This document shows, in pieces, positions 1 through 5,533 of a stretch of 7,235 nt of DNA (its first letter is position 1; each line of letters begins with the position of its first letter). The translations under genes were made by a program, and so were the position numbers. Source of the stretch: Deltaproteobacteria bacterium (lineage in GTDB: Bacteria > Desulfobacterota > Desulfobacteria > Desulfobacterales > JAFDCJ01); contig JAJRVC010000601.1 in the NCBI GenBank assembly GCA_024277475.1, positions 1-7,235 of the forward strand. The letters run 5' to 3'. The notes beneath the pieces were generated by a model that was given only the letters and a program-made list of their open reading frames with translations, did not search any database and was not told the origin of the DNA.

Positions 1-932
1 AGTCGGAAAGATATTTCGCATTATTAAAAGTTGAAGCCGTCAACTACGAGGATCCCGAAGTGGCTCGGGATAAGATTCTTTTTGATAATCTGACCCCGCT
101 ATATCCTGAACGCAAGATCGCCCTCGAAGTCGATGCTGATAATTTTTCCACCCGCATCATGGATTTGATGATACCCATCGGATTCGGCCAAAGAGGTCTG
201 ATTGTGTCTCCGCCGAGATCCGGCAAAACCATGTTGCTTCAGGCGATTGCCAATTCGATCATTGCCAGTCACAAGGATGTTGTGCCATTTGTTCTGTTGA
301 TCGACGAGCGACCCGAAGAGGTGACTGACATGCAGCGAACGGTGAAAGCGGAGGTAATCAGCTCCACTTTCGATGAACCGGCTGAAAGGCACGTTCAGGT
401 AGCTGAGATGGTCATTGAGAAAGCCAAACGGCTGGTGGAACATAAAAAGGATGTTGTTATCCTGTTGGATAGTATTACCCGCTTGGCCCGGGCCTATAAC
501 TCGGTCGTTCCGCCCAGCGGTAAAATCCTTTCCGGTGGTGTGGATTCCAATGCGCTGCAGCGCCCCAAGCGGTTTTTCGGTGCGGCCCGAAATATCGAAG
601 AAGGCGGCAGCCTTACAATTCTGGCCACCGCTTTGGTTGATACCGGCAGTCGTATGGATGAGGTTATCTTCGAGGAATTTAAAGGAACGGGAAATGCCGA
701 AATTCAGCTGGATCGCAAACTGGCCGACAAGCGCGTGTATCCGTCCTTTGACATCAAGCGCTCCGGTACTCGAAAAGAAGAACTGCTTTTAGATGCGGAG
801 AGACTGAACCGTGTTTGGATTTTGCGCAAACTGTTGACGACTTTAAACACAGTGGATAGTATGGAATTTTTGCTTGAAAAAATGCGCGGAACAAAAGATA
901 ATAAAGCGTTTTTAAATTCCATGAACGCCTAA
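1..932 (+). CDS. rho: Transcription termination factor Rho (5'-truncated by window edge)
   Basis: Rho is a hexameric RNA-dependent ATPase/helicase that loads on untranslated nascent RNA and ends transcription. The reading frame is open from base 3, so the gene enters from the left. The fragment has 309 residues against about 415-420 for the family, so roughly the first 110 residues (N-terminal helices and most of the RNA-binding cold-shock fold) lie outside. The visible part starts at the end of that fold ([20 protein letters not shown]) and continues into the ATPase core. Walker A is PPRSGKT (bases 210-230), where E. coli has PPKAGKT. It is followed by [15 protein letters not shown], Walker [17 protein letters not shown], the Q-loop region [21 protein letters not shown], and the R-loop/arginine-finger region [19 protein letters not shown]. 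The GTG at base 60 is an internal valine, not a start. The C-terminus is intact and ends in TAA. Identification is certain. Confidence 0.98.
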   Translation, partial: SERYFALLKVEAVNYEDPEVARDKILFDNLTPLYPERKIALEVDADNFSTRIMDLMIPIGFGQRGLIVSPPRSGKTMLLQAIANSIIASHKDVVPFVLLIDERPEEVTDMQRTVKAEVISSTFDEPAERHVQVAEMVIEKAKRLVEHKKDVVILLDSITRLARAYNSVVPPSGKILSGGVDSNALQRPKRFFGAARNIEEGGSLTILATALVDTGSRMDEVIFEEFKGTGNAEIQLDRKLADKRVYPSFDIKRSGTRKEELLLDAERLNRVWILRKLLTTLNTVDSMEFLLEKMRGTKDNKAFLNSMNA

Positions 933-988
933 ACAAATATGGAGATCAGTCTCAATTAGGACAGGAAGACTTTTTCTATATATCGTAA

Positions 989-1019
989 TTGACATATTTT
1001 TCTTTTTGCTATATATAAG
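989..1019 (+). promoter_or_regulatory. Sigma70-type promoter candidate for rpmE
   Basis: A perfect -35 hexamer TTGACA lies at 989-994. An AT-rich -10 region follows: TATATA at 1012-1017 with a 17-bp spacer (4 of 6 consensus), or TATAAG at 1014-1019 with a 19-bp spacer (5 of 6). The spacer is T-rich. Transcription would begin near 1024 and give an rpmE leader of about 115 nt. It sits in the 207-nt rho-rpmE gap, where L31 genes often have their own promoter. The boxes are seen directly; activity is inferred. Confidence 0.6.
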
Positions 1020-1041
1020 TCACGATTCTTTTTATCCATCC

Positions 1042-1096
1042 TCGGGCTAGATTCGGGCGCCCTGAAGAATTGCTTTATATTTCCCGCCATGGCGGG
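1042..1096 (+). promoter_or_regulatory. Possible structured 5' leader of rpmE
   Basis: Two potential RNA hairpins lie between the promoter candidate and rpmE. The first pairs TCGGGC (1042-1047) with GCCC-T-GA (1059-1065), giving 6 bp with one bulged U and an 11-nt loop. The second is the perfect palindrome CCCGCCATGGCGGG (1083-1096), which can fold as a 5-bp GC-rich stem with a CATG loop. Neither is followed by a U-tract, so a terminator is unlikely. L31 synthesis is controlled through leader RNAs in several bacterial groups, so autoregulation is plausible. I cannot match this sequence to a described L31 leader class. Confidence 0.35.
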
Positions 1097-1139
1097 GCAG
1101 ATATTCCGAAATATTTAATTTTAGGGGGTTGAAAATACT

Positions 1140-1361
1140 ATGAAAAGCGGCATTCATCCTGATTACGCTGATACCGGCATACGTTGTGCGTGTGGCAACG
1201 AGATAGAGGTCGGTTCGACCAAATCCAATATTCGCGTTGAAATATGCTCCAAATGCCATCCTTTTTTTACTGGCAAGCAGAAACTGATTGACACAGCGGG
1301 TCGTATTGAACGTTTCCGGAAAAAATATGAAAAATTTCAAAACCAAGCGAAACCCACTTAG
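1140..1361 (+). CDS. rpmE: 50S ribosomal protein L31 (zinc-binding type)
   Basis: L31 sits at the central protuberance of the large subunit and helps bridge it to the 30S subunit. The product has 73 residues, a normal length for the family. It opens [20 protein letters not shown] and carries the zinc ligands of the C+ type: Cys16-x-Cys18 and Cys36-x-x-Cys39, followed by the conserved [20 protein letters not shown] block (residues 40-59). The tail is short and basic. The ATG at 1140 has a strong purine-rich ribosome binding site, AGGGGG at 1123-1128, 11 nt upstream. It follows rho and precedes prfA and probably has its own promoter at 989-1019. Because four Cys ligands are present, this is the zinc-containing paralogue rather than the Cys-free YkgM/L31B form made under zinc starvation. 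The gene ends in TAG, and the same frame then stays open for 44 codons to another TAG, which I treat as chance. Confidence 0.97.
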   Translation: MKSGIHPDYADTGIRCACGNEIEVGSTKSNIRVEICSKCHPFFTGKQKLIDTAGRIERFRKKYEKFQNQAKPT

Positions 1362-1448
1362 TTTCCTCCCACCTGTCACCTCGCTTTGCTGAGAAAACAT
1401 CCGGCTTCCCGGCTGTATCTGATAATGGAATCAGAGTATCGATTTGAT

Positions 1449-1470
1449 GCCGGCTGGTTGAACCGGCTGG
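1449..1470 (+). repeat. Short inverted/direct repeat in rpmE-prfA spacer
   Basis: CCGGCTGG occurs twice, at 1450-1457 and 1463-1470. In the same stretch GCCGG (1449-1453) and CCGGC (1463-1467) can pair around a 9-nt loop. The copies are short and no U-tract follows, so this is not a convincing terminator. It may be one arm of a processing or attenuation structure, or chance. No gene is recognised in the 224-nt spacer 1362-1585. Confidence 0.3.
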
Positions 1471-1519
1471 ATTCCTCTCCCGCAATAGATAACTAGAACC
1501 GTCAAGAATAAATATTTTA

Positions 1520-1559
1520 ACACCGGCAATCCGGGGTCTCGACCGTCGGGTTGCCGTGT
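1520..1559 (+). promoter_or_regulatory. Bulged hairpin upstream of prfA
   Basis: ACACCGGCAA (1520-1529) pairs with TTGCCGTGT (1551-1559): 9 bp with a single bulged C at 1524. The 21-nt apical part can add CCG/CGG (1531-1533 with 1547-1549) and GGT/ACC (1535-1537 with 1542-1544). The base of the stem lies 26 nt before the prfA ATG. There is no U-run after it, so it is not an intrinsic terminator. Possible roles are mRNA processing, stability of the downstream message, or control of prfA translation. The pairing is seen; the role is inferred. Confidence 0.4.
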
Positions 1560-1585
1560 AAATCCACAAGTGGAAACCAGGACTG

Positions 1586-2656
1586 ATGTTTGACAAATTA
1601 TCAGGGGTTGAAGAGCGTTTCATAGAGGTCGAGAAGCATTTGAGCGATCCGAAAATTGTTAATGATCGCAATGCCTACCAGACTTATGTGCGCGAGCATG
1701 CCGAATTAAACAAGATCGTAACCGTATACCGCCGGTACAGGCAGACGCTGCACGATCTTGATGAGAGCCAGGATCTATTAAAGGACGCTGATCCGGATAT
1801 AAAAGATTTGGCACGGGATGAGATCGCAACACTGAACCGGGAAAAAGAAAATCTTGAAGGCAAACTCAAAAGGCTTTTGCTGCCCAAAGATCCCAATGAT
1901 GAAAAAAACGTCATCGTTGAGATTCGGGCCGGTACCGGCGGGGAAGAGGCGGCATTGTTTGCCGGCGATCTGTACCGGATGTACAGCCGTTATGCTGAAA
2001 GTCGCAACTGGAGAATAGAGGTCATAACCCACCATCCCACCGGTGTCGGCGGTTTGAAAGAAATCATTTCCATGATTCAGGGCAAGGGGGCTTACAGTGT
2101 ATTTAAGTATGAGAGCGGCACCCATCGAGTGCAGCGGGTACCTACCACGGAAACACAGGGACGTATCCATACCTCCGCGGTGACGGTGGCTGTCCTGCCC
2201 GAGGCGGATGAGGTCGATGTTAAAATCGATCCATCCGAGCTTAAGATCGATGTCTATCGATCCACCGGTCCGGGGGGACAGAGCGTGAATACGACCGATT
2301 CAGCCGTGCGCATTACCCATTTGCCATCCGGCTTAGTTGTCACCTGTCAGGACGAAAAATCACAACTTAAAAACAAACTGAAGGCCATGAAAGTTCTGCG
2401 GGCGAGATTGCTGGATCAAATGATCATGGAGCAGAACGAAAAGCGATCCGAACAACGCAAGAGCCAGGTGGGCACAGGCGACAGAAGCGGCAGAATCAGA
2501 ACTTACAATTTTCCCCAGGGCAGGGTGACCGACCATCGGATCGGACTGACTCTTTACAAGCTGGAACATATTCTGCAAGGTAATATTGACGAACTCATTG
2601 ACAACCTGGCAACTTATTATCAAACCCAGGCCTTACAGAATGTGGATCAGGCATAA
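1586..2656 (+). CDS. prfA: Peptide chain release factor 1
   Basis: RF1 recognises UAA and UAG in the ribosomal A site and triggers hydrolysis of the finished peptide. The product has 356 residues (E. coli RF1 has 360). An N-terminal coiled-coil-rich domain (residues 1-100) is followed by [23 protein letters not shown] (111-133). The codon-reading tripeptide PxT lies at 186-188 inside [17 protein letters not shown], and the catalytic GGQ at 230-232 inside [20 protein letters not shown]. The PxT rather than SPF motif separates it from RF2, and there is no RF2-type programmed frameshift. The middle residue of PxT is Thr, where E. coli has Ala and Thermus has Val. Gln232 is the expected target of PrmC, encoded next. 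The ATG at 1586 has AGGA at 1579-1582 only 3 nt away, a tight spacing, and a further GGA at 1572. The start matches the family N-terminus. Confidence 0.98.
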   Translation: MFDKLSGVEERFIEVEKHLSDPKIVNDRNAYQTYVREHAELNKIVTVYRRYRQTLHDLDESQDLLKDADPDIKDLARDEIATLNREKENLEGKLKRLLLPKDPNDEKNVIVEIRAGTGGEEAALFAGDLYRMYSRYAESRNWRIEVITHHPTGVGGLKEIISMIQGKGAYSVFKYESGTHRVQRVPTTETQGRIHTSAVTVAVLPEADEVDVKIDPSELKIDVYRSTGPGGQSVNTTDSAVRITHLPSGLVVTCQDEKSQLKNKLKAMKVLRARLLDQMIMEQNEKRSEQRKSQVGTGDRSGRIRTYNFPQGRVTDHRIGLTLYKLEHILQGNIDELIDNLATYYQTQALQNVDQA

Positions 2657-2661
2657 TCCAA

Positions 2662-2679
2662 ATGTTGCATAAGCAACAT
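2662..2679 (+). repeat. Perfect 7-bp hairpin just after prfA
   Basis: ATGTTGC (2662-2668) and GCAACAT (2673-2679) are perfect inverted repeats around the loop ATAA, starting 5 nt after the prfA stop codon. No U-tract follows (the next bases are AGCAAAGGG), so it is not a canonical intrinsic terminator on the + strand. It may protect the 3' end of a prfA transcript or attenuate prmC. Its right arm overlaps the first copy of an 8-bp direct repeat that recurs at 2825. Confidence 0.45.
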
Positions 2680-2696
2680 AGCAAAGGGATAAGTGT

Positions 2697-2718
2697 GTTT
2701 CAGGCGTAAGGCTGAAAC
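2697..2718 (+). repeat. Perfect 7-bp hairpin with GNRA-type apex
   Basis: GTTTCAG (2697-2703) pairs with CTGAAAC (2712-2718). Within the 8-nt loop, C2705 and G2710 can pair after a G-G mismatch and close GTAA, a GNRA-class tetraloop that stabilises RNA stems. It is the second perfect 7-bp stem within 60 nt of spacer. No U-tract follows. The pairing is directly visible; a role in the RNA is inferred. Confidence 0.45.
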
Positions 2719-2780
2719 GGGTGTCAGAAATTAGGCCTCTGCCAGGGCTTACAGGCACCTGCCCCCGGAAGGAAGTTGGG

Positions 2781-2831
2781 ATGCGGAAAATGAGAAAAAG
2801 CGCAGGGCTTGAGGCACGGGGCAAAACATAG
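2781..2831 (+). CDS. Possible 16-codon leader ORF upstream of prmC
   Basis: ATG at 2781 opens a short frame encoding MRKMRKSAGLEARGKT and ends in TAG at 2829-2831. A good Shine-Dalgarno-like AAGGA (2769-2773) lies 7 nt before the ATG, better than anything in front of prmC. The stop codon is 8 nt before the TTG and 17 nt before the ATG that could start prmC, in a different frame. Ribosomes ending here could re-initiate on prmC. The peptide is very basic and matches no family I know. It could equally be chance, because short ORFs are common and the region may be an inserted repeat. Confidence 0.2.
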   Translation: MRKMRKSAGLEARGKT

Positions 2832-2839
2832 CGGCCGAT

Positions 2840-3766
2840 TTGATTAAAATGGAGACATCGACGCCTGAAAATAAAAATACTGCCTCCGGCAAGACCCAAT
2901 GGACCATCATCAAGCTTATCCGCTGGGCAACACCCTATTTAAAGACCCATGATATTGACAGTCCCAGGGCAACCGGCGAGATATTGCTTGCCCATGCGTT
3001 GAGATTCAAACGCATTGATCTGTATCTGAATTACGACCAACCGCTGGTTGCTGGAGAACTGAACACATTCAAAATGTTGATTAAGCGCAGAATCAGGCGT
3101 GAACCGGTTGCTTATATCCTTGGGACTAAAGAATTCTGGTCCATGGATCTTAAGATCACTCAGGATGTCCTGATACCGAGACCTGAAACCGAATGTCTGG
3201 TGGAAGCGGCGCTGAATTTATTATCGAAGATTCCGTCTTCAGAATCACACCGAATTCTTGATCTTGGAACCGGATCGGGGGCTATTGTGCTCGCTCTGGT
3301 ATCGCAACAGCCGCGGCATGTATATTTTGCATCAGATTATTTTAAGAACGCAGCAGGACTGGCAAGTAACAATGCCGCCCGACATGATTTCTCCGGGCGG
3401 ATCCATTTTTTTGTCGGCGACTGGCTCACACCGTTAAATCCGGAAAAATCCGGATTTAATATGATTGTGTCAAATCCGCCATACATTCCCAGCGGGATGA
3501 TTGGCCAACTGCAACCGGAAATACATCAGTTCGAACCGCTTGCGGCTCTCAACGGTGATCAGGACGGGCTATCTTGTTTTAGAAAAATAATCGGCAGCGC
3601 CCACAATTACCTGAAGCCGCATGGTGTGCTCATGCTTGAAATAGGTCATGAGCAGAAGGATGATGTTCGCAGAATTGTTTCCGACTGTGATTTTTATGAT
3701 GAGTTCAACCATACCAAAGACTACAGTGGTTACGATCGGGTGGTATGGATGCGTAAAAGAGGTTGA
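2840..3766 (+). CDS. prmC: Release factor glutamine N5-methyltransferase
   Basis: PrmC (HemK) uses S-adenosylmethionine to methylate the glutamine of the GGQ motif of RF1 and RF2, which speeds peptide release. Numbering from the TTG at 2840 gives 308 residues. A helical N-terminal substrate-binding domain (about 22-110, with RREPVAYILGTKEFW at 86-100) is followed by LIPRPETE (111-118), SAM motif I DLGTGSGAIVLAL (141-153), Asp166 after the second strand, and the catalytic NPPY at 212-215. The C-terminal block HGVLMLEIGHEQ (261-272) is also typical. The start is uncertain: TTG at 2840 or ATG at 2849 (three codons later), neither with a clear ribosome binding site. I list the longer form; the ATG form is equally likely. 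A perfect 10-bp inverted repeat lies inside the gene at 3434-3459. It directly follows prfA, its substrate's gene. Confidence 0.95.
   Translation: MIKMETSTPENKNTASGKTQWTIIKLIRWATPYLKTHDIDSPRATGEILLAHALRFKRIDLYLNYDQPLVAGELNTFKMLIKRRIRREPVAYILGTKEFWSMDLKITQDVLIPRPETECLVEAALNLLSKIPSSESHRILDLGTGSGAIVLALVSQQPRHVYFASDYFKNAAGLASNNAARHDFSGRIHFFVGDWLTPLNPEKSGFNMIVSNPPYIPSGMIGQLQPEIHQFEPLAALNGDQDGLSCFRKIIGSAHNYLKPHGVLMLEIGHEQKDDVRRIVSDCDFYDEFNHTKDYSGYDRVVWMRKRG
3434..3459 (+). repeat. Perfect 10-bp inverted repeat inside prmC
   Basis: TTAAATCCGG (3434-3443) and CCGGATTTAA (3450-3459) are perfect reverse complements around the loop AAAAAT. A G-U pair (3433/3460) could extend the stem. The same stretch has a 9-bp direct repeat AAATCCGGA at 3436 and 3446. 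It encodes the variable LNPEKSGFN segment just before the catalytic NPPY. Such a strong hairpin is unusual within a coding region and could affect ribosome pausing, mRNA cleavage or slippage; it may also be a by-product of a local duplication. Confidence 0.5.
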
Positions 3767-3820
3767 AACGAATTGACCTGCACATCAGTCAAAAATGTTA
3801 ACTTTTAGGGAAGAAAGGTG

Positions 3821-3849
3821 TTGCGGTCGATGGTTTAATTTGCTATTAA
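3821..3849 (+). promoter_or_regulatory. Extended -10 promoter candidate for rpsB-tsf
   Basis: TTGCGG (3821-3826, 3 of 6 of the -35 consensus) is separated by 17 bp from TATTAA (3844-3849, 4 of 6 of the -10). A TG-n extended -10 element (TGC, 3841-3843) lies directly before the -10. Transcription would start near 3856, leaving a leader of about 108 nt. A second, weaker -35-like TTGACC at 3773 lacks a good partner box. rpsB-tsf commonly has its own promoter, which supports the placement; activity is inferred. Confidence 0.45.
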
Positions 3850-3879
3850 AAAAGATTTTTATAACCCCCCACGTTTTCG

Positions 3880-3910
3880 GACTTGTTTCCCGGTGCTTTC
3901 ACTGAAAGTC
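3880..3910 (+). promoter_or_regulatory. Two-tier hairpin in the rpsB leader, possible S2 autoregulation site
   Basis: GACTT (3880-3884) pairs with AAGTC (3906-3910). Above an asymmetric internal loop (GTTTCC opposite one A), CGGTG (3891-3895) pairs with CACTG (3900-3904), closing a CTTT loop; one of its pairs is G-U. The structure ends 53 nt before the rpsB ATG. S2 represses its own operon through the rpsB 5' leader in gammaproteobacteria, and structured rpsB leaders are known elsewhere. I cannot match this one to a named class, so the role is inferred. Confidence 0.4.
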
Positions 3911-3963
3911 GGAAGCAGGAATGATGAAGGCGGTGGAATAACCATTAAGAAAGGGAGAAACCT

Positions 3964-4908
3964 ATGGCTTATGTAACTATGAAAGAATTGCTGGAAGCCG
4001 GTGTGCATTTCGGTCATCAGACAAAACGTTGGAATCCGAAAATGAAGCCCTATATTTTTGGGGCCAGGAACGGGATCTATATTATTGATCTGCAACGAAC
4101 CGTGCGGATGTTCAGAACGGCCTATGACTTTGTCGTAAACACAGTGGCTGATGGCAAACCATTGCTTTTCGTCGGTACTAAAAAGCAGGCGCGTGATTCC
4201 ATCTATGAAGAAGCCAATCGCTGTGAGATGTTTTATGTTCACAACCGATGGTTAGGCGGTATGCTGACCAATTTCCAAACGATTCGGCAGAGCATAGATC
4301 GTCTCAACTATCTCAACAATATCCAAAATGATGGATCCATCGAACTTTTTCCTAAAAAAGAGCGACTCAAACTTGGTAAAGCGCAAGTTAAACTCGATAA
4401 CAACCTTGGAGGAATCCGCACCATGAACGGACTGCCTGGAGCCATGTTCGTGGTTGACCCTAAAAATGAGGCCATCGCCGTCCGTGAGGGTCGGCGACTT
4501 AACATACCGATCATTGCCATTGTGGATACCAATTGCGACCCGGATGATATCGATTATATCATACCCGGCAATGATGACGCCATCAGGGCCATCCGGTTAC
4601 TTACTTCAAAAATGGCAGACGCCTGCATTATAGGACAGCAACGCTTTGCCGAGAGACAACAGGCCGAAGCCGATAAGGAAATCGAAGAAGAATCCGAAGT
4701 GACAACTATCAATGCCGACCTGAAACCGGGTGAACGCAAAATTATTTCAGACGGCACCGGGGGTCCCGTTGTAGAGATAATTAAACGCTCGGGGGCCGAA
4801 CCCACCGATGTAGTAGATGTCCCGGAGGCAGCGGCCAAAGCACAGAGCAGTGAATCAGTAGAAAATAGCGTAGCTGAAACGACAGGAGAGAAAAATGACA
4901 ACAATTAG
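3964..4908 (+). CDS. rpsB: 30S ribosomal protein S2, with long acidic C-terminal extension
   Basis: S2 is a late-assembling small-subunit protein needed for S1 binding. The product has 314 residues, against 241 in E. coli. The core is complete: [15 protein letters not shown] (13-27), IDLQRT (41-46), [11 protein letters not shown] (94-104), [19 protein letters not shown] (148-166) and [18 protein letters not shown] (187-204). From about residue 230 there is an extra tail of about 80 residues: a charged helix rich in Glu/Gln/Ala, then [20 protein letters not shown] (256-275), then a low-complexity Ser/Ala/Glu/Val end. The ATG at 3964 is well supported by AAGGGAG (3951-3957) 6 nt away and by the family N-terminus. 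The 3' end overlaps tsf by 14 nt. Extended S2 tails occur in some lineages; the function of this one is unknown. Confidence 0.98.
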   Translation: MAYVTMKELLEAGVHFGHQTKRWNPKMKPYIFGARNGIYIIDLQRTVRMFRTAYDFVVNTVADGKPLLFVGTKKQARDSIYEEANRCEMFYVHNRWLGGMLTNFQTIRQSIDRLNYLNNIQNDGSIELFPKKERLKLGKAQVKLDNNLGGIRTMNGLPGAMFVVDPKNEAIAVREGRRLNIPIIAIVDTNCDPDDIDYIIPGNDDAIRAIRLLTSKMADACIIGQQRFAERQQAEADKEIEEESEVTTINADLKPGERKIISDGTGGPVVEIIKRSGAEPTDVVDVPEAAAKAQSSESVENSVAETTGEKNDNN

Positions 4909-5494
4909 TGCAACCATGGTAAAACAACTGCGGGAGAAAACCGGCGCCGGGATGATGGATTGTAAACAGGCGCTTGTGGAGTGCGACGCAGATATTGATA
5001 AGGCCGTAGATTTTCTTAGAAAAAAAGGATTGGCCACTGCACGGAAACGAGCCGGCCGGGTATTATCGGAAGGTACGATACAATCCTATATCCATATGGG
5101 AGGCAAACTGGGTGTGCTGGTGGAAGTTAATTGCGAAACTGATTTCGTCGCTAAAAACGAAGATTTTATTAATTTTGCAAAAAACATCGCTATGCACATC
5201 GCCGCCACCAACCCTATGAGTATTCAGGCCGAAGATGTTCCGGAAGAAATTGTCACTCGGGAAAAAGAAATTTATAAGAGCCAGGCTCTTGAAACGGGGA
5301 AGCCTGAAAACGTGATTACTAAAATAGTTGATGGCAAAATGAAAAAGTTCTTCACAGAAAATTGTCTGCTTAAGCAGGCCTATGTGCGCGATCCGGATTT
5401 GACTGTAGAAGATCTGCTGAATGGATTGATCGCTAAAATTGGAGAAAACATTACGATCAAACGTTTTGTGCGTTTTCAGACCGGCGAGCGGTGA
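4895..5494 (+). CDS. tsf: Elongation factor Ts (short form)
   Basis: EF-Ts is the guanine nucleotide exchange factor that recycles EF-Tu. The product has 199 residues, against 283 in E. coli, which matches the compact form known from Thermus (about 196 residues) with a shortened core region. The N-terminal UBA-like domain is clear: [19 protein letters not shown] (9-27) and [19 protein letters not shown] (37-55). The EF-Tu-contacting TDFV motif lies at 82-85 (Asp83 and Phe84 correspond to E. coli Asp80 and Phe81), followed by [18 protein letters not shown] (87-104). The ATG at 4895 lies within the end of rpsB, giving a 14-nt overlap. AGGAG at 4884-4888 sits 6 nt before it, and the resulting N-terminus fits the family better than the next ATG at 4916. 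The overlap suggests translational coupling with S2. Confidence 0.98.
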   Translation: MTTISATMVKQLREKTGAGMMDCKQALVECDADIDKAVDFLRKKGLATARKRAGRVLSEGTIQSYIHMGGKLGVLVEVNCETDFVAKNEDFINFAKNIAMHIAATNPMSIQAEDVPEEIVTREKEIYKSQALETGKPENVITKIVDGKMKKFFTENCLLKQAYVRDPDLTVEDLLNGLIAKIGENITIKRFVRFQTGER

Positions 5495-5533
5495 AATAAA
5501 TTCATAGACTTTAAGGCATTACGAGGCGTATAG

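Larger units (their letters stand above)
2675..2832. repeat. Candidate small inserted element between prfA and prmC, flanked by 8-bp direct repeats
   Basis: AACATAGC occurs at 2675-2682 and again at 2825-2832, bracketing 142 bp. Inside are a perfect 7-bp hairpin (GTTTCAG 2697-2703 with CTGAAAC 2712-2718, whose loop can close as C-GTAA-G) and an imperfect direct repeat (CAGGGCTTACAGGCAC 2743-2758, CAGGGCTTGAGGCAC 2803-2817). No coding family is recognised. prfA and prmC are usually close or overlapping, so a 183-nt spacer is odd. A MITE- or REP-like insertion with a target-site duplication would explain it. Against this, no clear terminal inverted repeats are seen at the inner ends, and an 8-bp match in 180 nt has an appreciable chance of arising randomly. 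Treat as a hypothesis. Confidence 0.3.

Noticed and set aside
52..71. 7-bp inverted repeat ATCCCGA/TCGGGAT in rho
   Set aside because: Short stem within a conserved coding region; likely a by-product of the encoded residues.
948..975. Possible intrinsic terminator after rho: AGTCT (948-952) with AGACT (967-971) followed by TTTTT
   Set aside because: The stem has only 5 bp, is not GC-rich and has a 14-nt loop, and its last base is shared with the T-run. Too weak to call, though the position is suitable.
1089..1118. Nine-codon ORF in the rpmE leader starting at ATG 1089
   Set aside because: There is no Shine-Dalgarno upstream; the ATG is simply the centre of the GC palindrome.
1425..1496. 23-codon ORF between rpmE and prfA
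   Set aside because: No ribosome binding site, no recognisable family, and its length is expected by chance.
1778..2170. Long minus-strand open frame inside prfA (130 codons)
   Set aside because: It is antisense to a strongly conserved gene, has no family signature and no ribosome binding site; a shadow frame. The same applies to the other antisense frames inside rho, rpsB, pyrH and frr.
2633..2899. 88-codon open frame on the minus strand across the prfA-prmC spacer
   Set aside because: It overlaps both flanking genes, has no recognisable family and a composition typical of a shadow frame. It remains of interest only if the spacer proves to be a repeat carrying an antisense ORF.
3773..3792. 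Hairpin after prmC (TTGA/TCAA plus CTG/CAG with a bulged C) as a terminator
   Set aside because: It is followed by AAAAATG rather than a U-tract, so it does not fit an intrinsic terminator on this strand.
3773..3801. Alternative rpsB promoter with -35 TTGACC
   Set aside because: At 17-bp spacing the -10 would be TGTTAA, only 3 of 6 matches. The pair at 3821-3849 is better.
3921..3941. Six-codon ORF in the rpsB leader (ATG ATG AAG...)
   Set aside because: Very short, with an AGGA too close to the first ATG. It could be a leader peptide but nothing supports that.
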